From CADCVT01 sp036389485 (GTDB lineage: Bacteria; Actinomycetota; Thermoleophilia; Solirubrobacterales; Solirubrobacteraceae), in NCBI GenBank assembly GCA_036389485.1, contig DASVPR010000048.1:1-64000 (forward strand): DNA of 64,000 nucleotides. Direction: 5' to 3'. The translations under genes were made by a program, and so were the position numbers. Each line of letters opens with the position of its first letter. Position 1 is the stretch's first letter. The notes under the pieces are model-generated. The model saw nothing but the letters and a program-made list of their open reading frames with translations, was not told the DNA's origin and ran no database searches. Shown piece by piece: positions 8,112 through 16,340 of the stretch.

Positions 8112-9101
8112 GTGCGGACGGCCGAAGCATCTCCCGCGCCGTCCCGCCCGTCGCGCCGCGCCGCCGGCGCGCTCGGCGCGGCGGTCTCGGTCGCCGTCCT
8201 CGCCGCGGTGGTGTGGTGGGCGCTGCGGCAGGACGCCCCGTCGTTCCCGACCTCGGTCGACCGGCTGGCGGAGCTGGCGGCGGCCGTCCTCCTGTACTTC
8301 GCGGCATGCGCGGTCCGGGGCGAGCGCTGGCACGTCCTGCTGCTCGAGAACGGCGCTCGGCCGCACCGGGCCGACACCTACGGGCTCATCGCGGTCGGGT
8401 ACCTCGGCAACAACGTCCTGCCGGCGCGGGCGGGGGACGCGCTGCGCGTCGTGCTCGTGGCGCCGCGCGCGCAGACGGACGCGCGCACCGCGATCGGCAC
8501 GCTGGTCGCCGAGCGCCTGTGCGACGTGATCGTCCTCGGCGTGCTCTTCGCGTTCCTCGCCTACGGGCTGTTCAGCGGGGAGGGAGTGGACCTGAGCGGG
8601 CGGTTCGAGCTGGTGGCGCTGATCGCGGCGGTGGCGCTGGCGGCGGGCGCGCTGGTCGCCGCGCTGCTCCACTACCACGGTCGCCTGCGCCCGCTGCTGC
8701 GCTTCCTCGCGCCGATGGCCGCGGCTACCCGCAACCTGCGCGGCCGGCACGGTGCGGAGGTGCTGCTCCTGACCCTCGTCGTCTGGGCGCTGGAGGGGCT
8801 GGTCTGGTGGCTGACCGCGGAGGCGGCCGGCCTGGGCATCGACCTCGTCGAGGGGCTCTACCTGCTCGCGCTGTCGTCGATGTTCGTGCTGATCCCGGCC
8901 GGCCCCGGCTATGCGGGGACGATGGACGCCGCGGTCGTCATCGGCGCGCGCGCGCTGAAGGTGGGCGGCGCCTCGGCGATCACGTACCTACTGCTGCTGC
9001 GCTTCGTGCTCATGATCCCGATCGGCGTGGCCGGGCTGATCGTCGGCGCGGCGCGGTACGGCGGCGTGCAGCACGTGCTGCGTGCGAGGCTCTCGTCGTG
9101 A
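8112..9101 (+). CDS. LPG synthase TM-domain / UPF0104 family membrane protein (flippase-like)
   Basis: The 329-residue polytopic protein has about eight hydrophobic segments. It carries typical lysylphosphatidylglycerol-synthase TM family motifs: CAVRGERWHVLL, YLGNNVLPARAGDALRVVL and PAGPGYAGTMDA (normally IPGGPG). This family includes the flippase half of MprF and glycan-locus proteins thought to move lipid-linked substrates. The soluble lysyl-transferase domain is absent. GTG 8112 avoids overlap with the divergent gene; ATG 8073 would add 13 residues. The stop overlaps the GTG of the toroid protein gene. Confidence 0.85.
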   Translation: MRTAEASPAPSRPSRRAAGALGAAVSVAVLAAVVWWALRQDAPSFPTSVDRLAELAAAVLLYFAACAVRGERWHVLLLENGARPHRADTYGLIAVGYLGNNVLPARAGDALRVVLVAPRAQTDARTAIGTLVAERLCDVIVLGVLFAFLAYGLFSGEGVDLSGRFELVALIAAVALAAGALVAALLHYHGRLRPLLRFLAPMAAATRNLRGRHGAEVLLLTLVVWALEGLVWWLTAEAAGLGIDLVEGLYLLALSSMFVLIPAGPGYAGTMDAAVVIGARALKVGGASAITYLLLLRFVLMIPIGVAGLIVGAARYGGVQHVLRARLSS

Positions 9102-9958
9102 GCGTCGACCTCGCCGCCGCGGCGTCCTTCCTCGCGACCCACGGGCGGATCCTCGACCGGCGCCGCTTCGAGGACGAGCCGGCGGCGATCCTCGCCGCGG
9201 TCGACGCGTACCGCAACGCGGACGGCGGCTACGGCTGGGGGATGGAGCCGGACCTGCGGTCGCCGGAGAGCCAGCCGGGCGGCGCGCTGCACGCGTTCGA
9301 GGCGATGGCCGAGGCGGCGCCGCTCACGACGCCGCACGCGGTCGCGCTGTGCGACTGGCTTCTTGACGTCACGCTGCCGGATGGCGGGCTCCCGTTCGCG
9401 CTGCCGGTGGGCGGCGAGGCGGGCGTCGCGCCGTTCTGGGCGGCCTGGGATCCGTCGCGTAGCTCGCTGCAGATCACGGCGTACGTCGCGGAGGCCGCGC
9501 TGCGGGTCGCGCGGTTCGACGACGCGGTCGCGGCGCATCCGTGGCTCGAGCGGGCGTCGTCGTTCTGCCTAGCGGCGATCGACGCGCTGGACGAGGCGCC
9601 GCACGCGCTCGTGCTCGTCGCCGCCGCGCGGTTCGCGGATGCCGTGGGCGACGCGGCGCGCGCTCTGGAGCGGCTCGGCGCGCTGATCCCCCGCGACGGG
9701 ACGCTGCACGTCGCCGGCGGCGCGGAGGACGAGATGGTGCGCCCGCTCGACTTCGCGCCGTTCCCCGACCGTCCGGCGCGGGCGCTCCTCGATCCCGATG
9801 CCGTGCGCGCGGACCTCGACCGGCTCGCGGCCGGCCAGCAGGACGACGGCGGCTGGCGCGTCGACTACGCCAGCTACTCGCCGGCGGCGGCGCTTGAGTG
9901 GCGCGGGTACGCGACCGTGCGCGCCGTCGCGGTCCTGCGCGCGAACGGCGTCGTCTGA
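9098..9958 (+). CDS. Alpha/alpha-toroid (squalene-cyclase/prenyltransferase-like) protein
   Basis: The 286-residue cytoplasmic protein starts at GTG 9098 in a GTGA overlap with the flippase-like gene. It contains repeated Gly-Trp turns typical of alpha-toroid folds: NADGGYGWGMEPD near residue 46, PDGGLPFALP around residue 92 and QQDDGGWRVDY near 248. The DxDD catalytic motif of squalene-hopene cyclase is missing and the protein is less than half the length of that enzyme. It may be a binding or structural toroid rather than a cyclase. Co-translation with a flippase-like protein suggests handling of an isoprenoid or glycolipid, but this is inference. Confidence 0.75.
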   Translation: MSVDLAAAASFLATHGRILDRRRFEDEPAAILAAVDAYRNADGGYGWGMEPDLRSPESQPGGALHAFEAMAEAAPLTTPHAVALCDWLLDVTLPDGGLPFALPVGGEAGVAPFWAAWDPSRSSLQITAYVAEAALRVARFDDAVAAHPWLERASSFCLAAIDALDEAPHALVLVAAARFADAVGDAARALERLGALIPRDGTLHVAGGAEDEMVRPLDFAPFPDRPARALLDPDAVRADLDRLAAGQQDDGGWRVDYASYSPAAALEWRGYATVRAVAVLRANGVV

Positions 9959-9971
9959 TCCGGCACGCCCG

Positions 9972-10898
9972 TCAGCCGCGGCCGCGGCGGCGTGCCTCCG
10001 CGTACACGCGCCAGGTTGCGCGGGCGGCGTCCTCCCACGTGAACGCCGGCGGCGCCGGCGCGGGGCGCTCCGCCCGCTCGGCCGCGGCGATGAGCGCCGC
10101 GAGGTCGTTCCGGTCGACGAACGTGGCGCGGTCGCCGAGGACCTCCCGCAGCGCGGGGACATCGCACGCCGCGACGGGCGTCCCGCACGCGAGGGCCTCG
10201 ACCGGCGGGAGGCCGAAGCCCTCGTCGTCGGACGCGAAGACGAGCGCCCGCGCGCCGGTGTAGAGCGCGGCGAGGTCGTCGTCCGGGACGTGCCCGGTGA
10301 CGATCACGCCGTCCAGCTCGCGCGCCCAGCGGCCGGCGGGCCCGGCGAGGACGAGCGGCAGCGCCCGTGGCGCGGCGACGAGCGCCGCGACCCGCTTCCG
10401 CGGCTCCGGGTGCTGCAGGCCGCCGACCCACAGCAAGTACTCGTCCGGGACGCCGAGGCGGCGGCGGGCGCGCGCGACGTCGTCCGGTCCGCGGGGGAAG
10501 AACGCGGGCGCGGCGGCCTCGCCGATCACGCGGACCCGGGCCGGGTCGAGGGCGAGCCGTTCGATCGCGTCGCCGGCGACCGCGCGCGTTGGGACGATCA
10601 CCATCGTCGCGCGCTGGACGGCCAGGTAGCGCAGGCGGAAGCGCAGGCCGGTGCGCAGGTACTCGGCGCGGCGCCGGAGCGGGATGACGTCGTGCAGCGT
10701 CACCACCTGCGGTACCGGCGAGCGCAGCAGCGCCCCGTCGATCCACGGCGCGTGGAACACGTCGACTCCGCGAGGACGGTCCGCCTCGACGATCTCGCGG
10801 CCCTCGGCCTCCGCGCGCAGCGCCGGGAGAAGGCACCGCACGTAGCGCCCGATGCCCCGCGGATCCCGCGCGGGCCGCGAGTCGAAGGCGACCCTCAC
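9972..10898 (-). CDS. Glycosyltransferase family 4
   Basis: The 308-residue GT4 enzyme starts at GTG 10898, overlapping the stop of the upstream GT4 by 4 bp. Motifs: RGIGRYVRCLLPAL at the N-terminus, QVVTLHDVIPL in the acceptor domain, LLWVGGLQHPEPRKR and ASDDEGFGLPPVEALACGTPV with the paired glutamates in the donor domain. This arrangement matches mannosyltransferase-like GT4s of O-antigen loci. It is the second gene of a two-gene minus-strand operon. Confidence 0.9.
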   Translation of the reverse strand: MRVAFDSRPARDPRGIGRYVRCLLPALRAEAEGREIVEADRPRGVDVFHAPWIDGALLRSPVPQVVTLHDVIPLRRRAEYLRTGLRFRLRYLAVQRATMVIVPTRAVAGDAIERLALDPARVRVIGEAAAPAFFPRGPDDVARARRRLGVPDEYLLWVGGLQHPEPRKRVAALVAAPRALPLVLAGPAGRWARELDGVIVTGHVPDDDLAALYTGARALVFASDDEGFGLPPVEALACGTPVAACDVPALREVLGDRATFVDRNDLAALIAAAERAERPAPAPPAFTWEDAARATWRVYAEARRRGRG

Positions 10899-12043
10899 GG
10901 CGCGCCGGGTCGCTCGGCCGCCGTCGCGCCGTCGCGCCGAAGCGGCGCCGGGTCGCGCGGCAGCGGCGCGTCCGCGCCACCCGGCTGCGGTGGCGCGAGG
11001 AGTCGCTCGACGCGGTCCGCGAACGCGTCGGCGGAGTAGCGCCGCGCGCGCCTTCGGCCCTCCGCGCCCAGCTCGTGACGGCGCTCGAGCACGCGGAGCG
11101 TCGCCTCCGCGAGCTCGCGCGGGCGGTTCGGCGCCACGAGCGCGCCGGTGACGCCGTCCTCCACGACCTCCGGGAGCCCGCCGACGCGTGTGGCGACGAC
11201 GGGCGTCCCCGCGGCGAGCGCCTCGGCGGCCACCGCGCCGAGCGGCTCCTCGCGGCTCGGGACCACGAGGACGTCGAGGTGCCGCATCAACCCGGCCGCG
11301 TCGTCGACCCACCCGAAGTGCTCGATCCCGCGCGCCTGCCGCACCGCCTCCGCGTAGCCGCGCGCCTCGAACGGCTCCGCCCCGACCATCACGATCCGCG
11401 CGTCCGGCCGCGCACGGCGGATGTGGGGAGCGGCGCGGACGAGGTCCAGCGGCGCCTTCCGCGGCTCGAGTCGGCCGACGAAGCCGATGACGGGCGCGGC
11501 GTCCCGCTCCGAACGGGCCGCGGAGGGGGACCCCCCCGCGCCACTCTCGCGCTCCCACGGCGGCCGGAGCGGCGGTGGGTCGAGCTCGACGGGCACGCCG
11601 ACCACCTCCGCGCACAGCGGCGCGAGGCGGCGCGCCACCGCTCCGGAGTTCGCGAGGACGACGTCCGCGCGGCGCCAGTGGCGCGGGACGCGGTCGACGA
11701 GGTCGTGGACGAAGAGCGCGGTCCGGGCCGCTCCGGCGACCGCGGGGAGGACGCGTCCGGCGACACCGCCGTTCAGCAGCACGGCGTCGTGGCCGGCGGC
11801 GAGCCGGCGCGCGCGGAGCAGCGACGCCGCCGCGCGCGCGCCGCGCCCTCGGCCGAGGCCGCCGAGGGGCAGCGCGGACCACCCCCATGCCTGCGCGCGC
11901 GCCGTGTCGCGGAGCGGGCCGGCGCCCGGCGACGTGAGTGTGACGGCCCACCCGCGGGCCGCGAGCCGCCGCAGCAGGCGCACCGCCACGACCTCCGCCC
12001 CACCCGGCGCGGACACGGCGCAGACGCAGAGAAGGCGCGGCAT
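10895..12043 (-). CDS. Glycosyltransferase family 4
   Basis: The 382-residue GT4 protein starts at ATG 12043 (MPRLLCVCAVSAPGGAEVV). An upstream in-frame start at 12085 is less likely because the family starts at this strand. The PGGAEV nucleotide-binding loop, FVGRLEPRKAPLDLV, VVPSREEPLGAVAAEALAAGTPV and GGLPEVVEDG are classical. A short insertion around residue 185 is Ser/Gly/Arg rich. The C-terminal 30 residues are Pro/Ala rich and probably disordered. It is coupled to the next gene by GTGA. Confidence 0.9.
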   Translation of the reverse strand: MPRLLCVCAVSAPGGAEVVAVRLLRRLAARGWAVTLTSPGAGPLRDTARAQAWGWSALPLGGLGRGRGARAAASLLRARRLAAGHDAVLLNGGVAGRVLPAVAGAARTALFVHDLVDRVPRHWRRADVVLANSGAVARRLAPLCAEVVGVPVELDPPPLRPPWERESGAGGSPSAARSERDAAPVIGFVGRLEPRKAPLDLVRAAPHIRRARPDARIVMVGAEPFEARGYAEAVRQARGIEHFGWVDDAAGLMRHLDVLVVPSREEPLGAVAAEALAAGTPVVATRVGGLPEVVEDGVTGALVAPNRPRELAEATLRVLERRHELGAEGRRRARRYSADAFADRVERLLAPPQPGGADAPLPRDPAPLRRDGATAAERPGAP

Positions 12044-12162
12044 CGCGGAGAATCCTCGCCGATGCAGCCGCTCCTCGACGACCACACCGCCGACGCGCGC
12101 CCGCCGCGGGCGTGTGGCGGCGGGCGACCCCGAGGGCCCGCGAAGGTGGGCGGGACGTCCTG

Positions 12163-12753
12163 ATGGCGTACGCCGACGACGTCTGGGCCGCGGTGCCGAA
12201 GGGCGCCGAGCCCGAGCTGTTCGGGCCGCGGCGCGACTTCCTGCTGCGGCACGTGCCCGACGGTGCTCGGGTGCTCGACGTCGGCTGCGGCGAGGGGGCG
12301 TTCGCGGAGGCGCTCCGGGAGGCGGGCGCGTCTCCGGTGTGCGTCGACGTCGCCGACGAGCCGCTGCGCCGCCTGCGGGCCCGCTTCCCGCAGCTCACCG
12401 ACGTCCGCCGCGCGCGCCCCGGCGAGCCCCTGCCGCTGCAGGACGACGAGGTCGACGCCGTGTGGGCCGGCGAGGTGATCGAGCACGTCGTCGACGTCGG
12501 CGCGTTCTGCGGCGAGCTGCGCCGCGTCCTCAAGCCCGCCGGCCCGCTGATCCTCACCACGCCCGACCACCCGCGCCGCCTGCTCGTCAAGCTCGCGCTG
12601 AAGCGCGGCGCGTTCGAGGAGCACTTCTCGCCCTACGCCGACCACCTGCGGTTCTTCACCGCGCGCACCCTGATCCGCGTCCTCGAGGACGCCGGCTTCC
12701 CCACCGTCGCGCTCACCCGCGCCCAGGGCCATCTCCTCGCGTGCGCGTTCTGA
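12163..12753 (+). CDS. Class I SAM-dependent methyltransferase
   Basis: The 196-residue protein has motif I VLDVGCGEGAFAEAL, an acidic motif II (VCVDVADEP) and VWAGEVIEHVVD before the LKPAGPLILTTPDH strand. This is a small Methyltransf_11-type enzyme. In a glycan locus it could cap or decorate a sugar hydroxyl or carboxyl, or act on a precursor. ATG 12163 gives MAYADDVWAAVPKGAEPELF; a GGCGGGA purine-rich site precedes it. It overlaps the next GT gene by 13 bp. Confidence 0.9.
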   Translation: MAYADDVWAAVPKGAEPELFGPRRDFLLRHVPDGARVLDVGCGEGAFAEALREAGASPVCVDVADEPLRRLRARFPQLTDVRRARPGEPLPLQDDEVDAVWAGEVIEHVVDVGAFCGELRRVLKPAGPLILTTPDHPRRLLVKLALKRGAFEEHFSPYADHLRFFTARTLIRVLEDAGFPTVALTRAQGHLLACAF

Positions 12754-13706
12754 TCGACACGACGTTCGCGCTCCGCGGGCCGAGCGGGAGCGGCGTCTAC
12801 GTGAACGAGCTGAGCGCGGCGCTCGAGCGGGCCGGCGTCGACGTCGTCGAGGCGGCGAACACGCGCAGGCGCCCGCCCGGCGGCGGCGGGCTGAAGAGCG
12901 TGCGCAACCTCGTCGGCGACGAGCTGTGGACGCAGCGCCTGCGCCGCCGCCCCGGCGACCTCGTCCACCACCCGCTCCCCGCGTACGTCCGCGGCGAGCG
13001 CCGGCCGCAGGTCGTGACCGTCCACGACATCGCCTACGAGCTGGCGCCCGAGGACTTCGATCCGCGCTTCGTCGCCTACGCGCGCCGCTTCTACCGCCGC
13101 GCCGCGCTGCGGGCGGACGCCGTCGTCTGCGGCACCGAGGCGACCGCGAAGCACCTGCGGGCGCGGTGGGGCGTCAAGCGCGTCGTCGTCGCGCCGTACG
13201 GCCCGGGCCAGACCCTCGACGTCCGCGAGCGAGGCCCCGCGCGCCACTTCCTCTACGTCGGCGACGCCGAGCCGCGCAAGGACCTCCCGACCCTCCTCGC
13301 CGCCCACGCCCGCTACCGGGCGCGCGCCACCGACCCGCTCCCGCTGGTCCTCGCCGGCAGCGCGACCGCGCATCAGCAGGGCGTCCACGTACGGGGCCAG
13401 GTGACGAAGGAAGAGCTCGCCGAGCTGCACGCGCACGCCGCGGCGCTCGTCCACCCCGCCCGCCACGAGGGCTTCGGGCTCACCGTCGCGGAGGCGCTCC
13501 ACGCGGGAACGCCGGTCATCGCGGCACGAAGCGACGCCGTCGCCGAGGTCGCGGGCGACGCGGCCACGCTGGTCGCGCCCGGCGACGTCGAGGGGCTCGC
13601 GCGCGCGCTGGAGCGGCCCCCGGCAGCCGGGCGAGGAGACGTCCCGACCTGGGACGCTTGCGCACAGGCCCATATCCAGGCGTATAGGCTCGCCCTCAGC
13701 ACGTGA
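12741..13706 (+). CDS. Glycosyltransferase family 4
   Basis: The 321-residue GT4 enzyme starts at GTG 12741 inside the 3' end of the methyltransferase gene. Motifs include LRGPSGSGVYVNEL (donor loop), VVTVHDIAYELAPEDF, FLYVGDAEPRKDLPTLL and PARHEGFGLTVAEALHAGTPV with the E-x7-E pair. The DAEPRKDL form of the donor-domain loop is common in actinobacterial GT4s. The stop overlaps the GTG of the DUF1972 transferase. The three genes form one operon. Confidence 0.9.
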   Translation: MRVLIDTTFALRGPSGSGVYVNELSAALERAGVDVVEAANTRRRPPGGGGLKSVRNLVGDELWTQRLRRRPGDLVHHPLPAYVRGERRPQVVTVHDIAYELAPEDFDPRFVAYARRFYRRAALRADAVVCGTEATAKHLRARWGVKRVVVAPYGPGQTLDVRERGPARHFLYVGDAEPRKDLPTLLAAHARYRARATDPLPLVLAGSATAHQQGVHVRGQVTKEELAELHAHAAALVHPARHEGFGLTVAEALHAGTPVIAARSDAVAEVAGDAATLVAPGDVEGLARALERPPAAGRGDVPTWDACAQAHIQAYRLALST

Positions 13707-14911
13707 AGGTCGCGATCCTCGGTACGCGGGGCATCCCCGCCTCGTACAGCGGTTTCGAGACGGCGGCCGAGCAGCTCGCCAGCCGCCTCAGCGCCCGTGG
13801 GCACGACGTGGTCGTCTACTGCCGCCCGCACGTCGTCGACCGCTCGCTGAAGCAGTACCGCGGCGCCCGGCTCGTCCACCTCCCGACGATCCGCAACAAG
13901 TACCTCGACACGTTCACGCACACGCTGCTGAGCGCGATCCACACGGCGCGCCGCGAGAAGCCGGACGTCGCGCTCTTCTTCATCGCCGGCAACAGCCCGC
14001 TGTGCCTCATCACCCGAGCGGCGGGGATCCCGACCGTCATCAACGTCGACGGCCTGGACTCGGACCGCAGCAAGTGGCCCGGCCCGGCGAAGGCGTACCT
14101 GCGGTTCGCGGAGAGGAACGCCCCCCGCTGGTCCGACGAGGCGCTGACCGACTCCCACGTTGTCGCCGACGTCTTCGAGCGCCGGTACGCGGAGCGGATC
14201 GGCGTCATCCCGTACGGGGTGGAGATGGAGCCGGCGCCCGCGGACGACCACGGGACCCCGACCCTCGACCGCCTCGGCCTCGAGCCGCGCAAGTACGTGC
14301 TGTTCGTCGGCCGGCTGGAGCCCGAGAACAACCCGCACCTGCTCGTCGAGGCGTTCGCGCGCATCCCCGCGGGACGGGCCCGCGGGATGAAGCTCGTGGT
14401 CGTCGGCGGCGCGCCGTACGCGGGCGAGTACATCCGCCAGGTGCACCGCAAGGGCGACCCGCGGGTCGTCTTCCCCGGCTACGTCTTCGGGCGCGGCTAC
14501 TGGGAGCTGCAGCGCCACGCGTACGTCTTCTGCGCGCCGACCGAGGTCGGCGGGACGCACCCGGTGATCCTCGAGGCGCTTGCCGCCGGCAACTGCGTGC
14601 TCGTCAACGACCACGCGCCGAACGTGGAGACCGTCGGCGACGCGGGGCTGACGTTCAGCGGCGCGGAGGGCGTCGGGTCATTGACGAAGCAGCTCGAGCG
14701 GCTCTTCGACGATCCCGCCCTCGTCGCCGAGTACCGGGAGCGGGCGCGCGAGCGGGCGCGGCGCTACTCCTGGGACGCGGTCACCGACCAGTACGAGGCC
14801 CTGCTGCAGCGCGTCTGCGAGGGGCAGGGCCACGGCGCCCTGCCGCCGGAGCTCATCGACGCGCCCGCACCGCCACGGCACGACTCGTCTGCCGCTCCCA
14901 CCGCAGCCTGA
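13703..14911 (+). CDS. Glycosyltransferase with DUF1972 N-terminal domain (rhamnosyltransferase-like)
   Basis: The 402-residue GT-B enzyme has the DUF1972 signature ILGTRGIPASYSGFETAAEQL, present in RgpA/Cps2T-type rhamnosyltransferases that add the first rhamnose to a lipid-linked sugar. TVINVDGLDSDRSKWPG and YVLFVGRLEPENNPHLLV are also typical of the family, as is VGGTHPVILEALAAGN. It starts at GTG 13703 in an overlap with the previous GT. Its last 59 bp overlap the convergent glycoside-hydrolase-like gene, and its C-terminal 16 residues are Ala/Pro rich. Confidence 0.92.
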   Translation: MKVAILGTRGIPASYSGFETAAEQLASRLSARGHDVVVYCRPHVVDRSLKQYRGARLVHLPTIRNKYLDTFTHTLLSAIHTARREKPDVALFFIAGNSPLCLITRAAGIPTVINVDGLDSDRSKWPGPAKAYLRFAERNAPRWSDEALTDSHVVADVFERRYAERIGVIPYGVEMEPAPADDHGTPTLDRLGLEPRKYVLFVGRLEPENNPHLLVEAFARIPAGRARGMKLVVVGGAPYAGEYIRQVHRKGDPRVVFPGYVFGRGYWELQRHAYVFCAPTEVGGTHPVILEALAAGNCVLVNDHAPNVETVGDAGLTFSGAEGVGSLTKQLERLFDDPALVAEYRERARERARRYSWDAVTDQYEALLQRVCEGQGHGALPPELIDAPAPPRHDSSAAPTAA

Positions 14912-16340
14912 CGTGCCCGCCGGTGCCAGGCACGCTAACAGTCGCTAACACGTAGCCGGGACCGGCGAGGCCGCGCTTCGACGCGATCCGCCGCCATCGC
15001 CTCGAGCCGCGGCGGCGGAACTCGATCGCGTAGCGCGGGCGGGAGTCGGCGGCCGCGGCGCGCGCGAGGCCCCAGACGGTGATCCGGCGGCCGCGCCGCA
15101 CGACGTGGATCGGGAAGCGGTAGCCGCGCAGCGACGGCTTCGCCTTCCCGTCCACCGTGCGCAGGCCGGTCTGGAACGTGTCGCCGGCGGGCGGGGGCCC
15201 GTCGATGAGCAGGAACTGCGACAGCGCGCGGACGCCCGGGTTGCGGAACGCGATGTACTCCGCCTGGGCGAGGTAGGCGGCCTGCGTCGCCCAGGTCACG
15301 CCGGTGCGGTCGGGCGGGTTGGTCTGGTAGCCGTACTCGGTGAGGTAGAGCGGCAGGCCGCCGGGGCGCCCGTAGCGCGCCCGCAGCTTCCGGAGGTGCT
15401 CCTGCAGCGTGGGCAGGTTCGCCGTCGTCGCCCAGTCCGGCCAGAACGGCTTCGCGTCCGGCGGGTTGAGCAGCTCGTACGGATGGTGGCCGTAGCCGGT
15501 CGCGTCGAAGAGCGCCGGGTGCTCGCGGGGGAAGACCTGCTCCGCGTCGCTCGTCGGGCAGCCGTGCTCCGTGGCCTGCTTGCCGCGCAGCAGCAGCAGG
15601 TTGTCGTCGACGCAGTACAGCCGCCGGAGGAAGCGCAGCGCGTCGATCGAGCTGGTCTCGCCGCGGTTGTCGCGCAGGCCCTTCGGCGCGGTCTCGCCGA
15701 CGAGGATCGTGTCGCCGCCGTGGCCGCTCGTCTGGAGCGCGGTCCACGCGGCGTCGAGCAGCGCGCGGTAGTGGCGCGGCGAGGCCTCCTCCCAGTCGCC
15801 GTCGCCGTCGCGGACCCACTGCGGGCTCAGCCACCCGGCCTGGTTGGGCTCGTTGTAGATCGACCAGTAGTCGACGTCGCGGTAGCGCGTCGCCGCCGCC
15901 TTGACGAAGTTCCCGAACTCCGTGGGATCGGGCGCGTAGACGTCGTCGATGTCCTCGCGCTCGGGCGTCCCGGTCGCCCAGTCGGGCGCGGGGGCGGTCA
16001 CGTTGAAGTTCACGCCGATGCCGCGCTCGCGCGCGAGGCGCAGGACGCGGTCGTAGTTGCTCCACGCGGTGTCGCCGTACTGCGCCGGATCGGTGGCGTC
16101 GAACGAGGGCTTGCGATCCTGGTCGGCGGCCGGCGCGACCGCGCGCCAGACGAGGGTGATCCTCAGGCGGTCGACGCCGAGGCTGTCGAGCTCGTCGAGC
16201 GTGTGCTCGACCACGCCGTCGTCCTTCGGGTAGATGAGGTGGTCGTCGTCCTGGAACATCGCCTCCTGGCGCGCGCTGCCGGAGGCGGGGGAGGCGAGGA
16301 CGGCGAGGGCTGCGAGCGCGGCGAGGAGGGCGCGGGTCAC
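14853..16340 (-). CDS. Secreted glycoside-hydrolase-like (TIM-barrel, GH5/GH39-like) protein
   Basis: The 495-residue protein starts at GTG 16340 in a GTGA overlap with the O-antigen ligase. It has an N-terminal signal peptide (VTRALLAALAALAVLASPASGSA). The barrel begins LGVDRLRITLVWRAV and contains DVDYWSIYNEPNQAGWL with the acid/base Asn-Glu pair; a likely nucleophile Glu lies in LPLYLTEYGYQTNP. The C-terminal 90 residues look like a beta-sandwich. It probably trims, cleaves or remodels the exported polysaccharide. Its 3' end overlaps the plus-strand GT by 59 bp. Confidence 0.82.
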   Translation of the reverse strand: MTRALLAALAALAVLASPASGSARQEAMFQDDDHLIYPKDDGVVEHTLDELDSLGVDRLRITLVWRAVAPAADQDRKPSFDATDPAQYGDTAWSNYDRVLRLARERGIGVNFNVTAPAPDWATGTPEREDIDDVYAPDPTEFGNFVKAAATRYRDVDYWSIYNEPNQAGWLSPQWVRDGDGDWEEASPRHYRALLDAAWTALQTSGHGGDTILVGETAPKGLRDNRGETSSIDALRFLRRLYCVDDNLLLLRGKQATEHGCPTSDAEQVFPREHPALFDATGYGHHPYELLNPPDAKPFWPDWATTANLPTLQEHLRKLRARYGRPGGLPLYLTEYGYQTNPPDRTGVTWATQAAYLAQAEYIAFRNPGVRALSQFLLIDGPPPAGDTFQTGLRTVDGKAKPSLRGYRFPIHVVRRGRRITVWGLARAAAADSRPRYAIEFRRRGSRRWRRIASKRGLAGPGYVLATVSVPGTGGHVRLRWERQTSRAVAVRARR

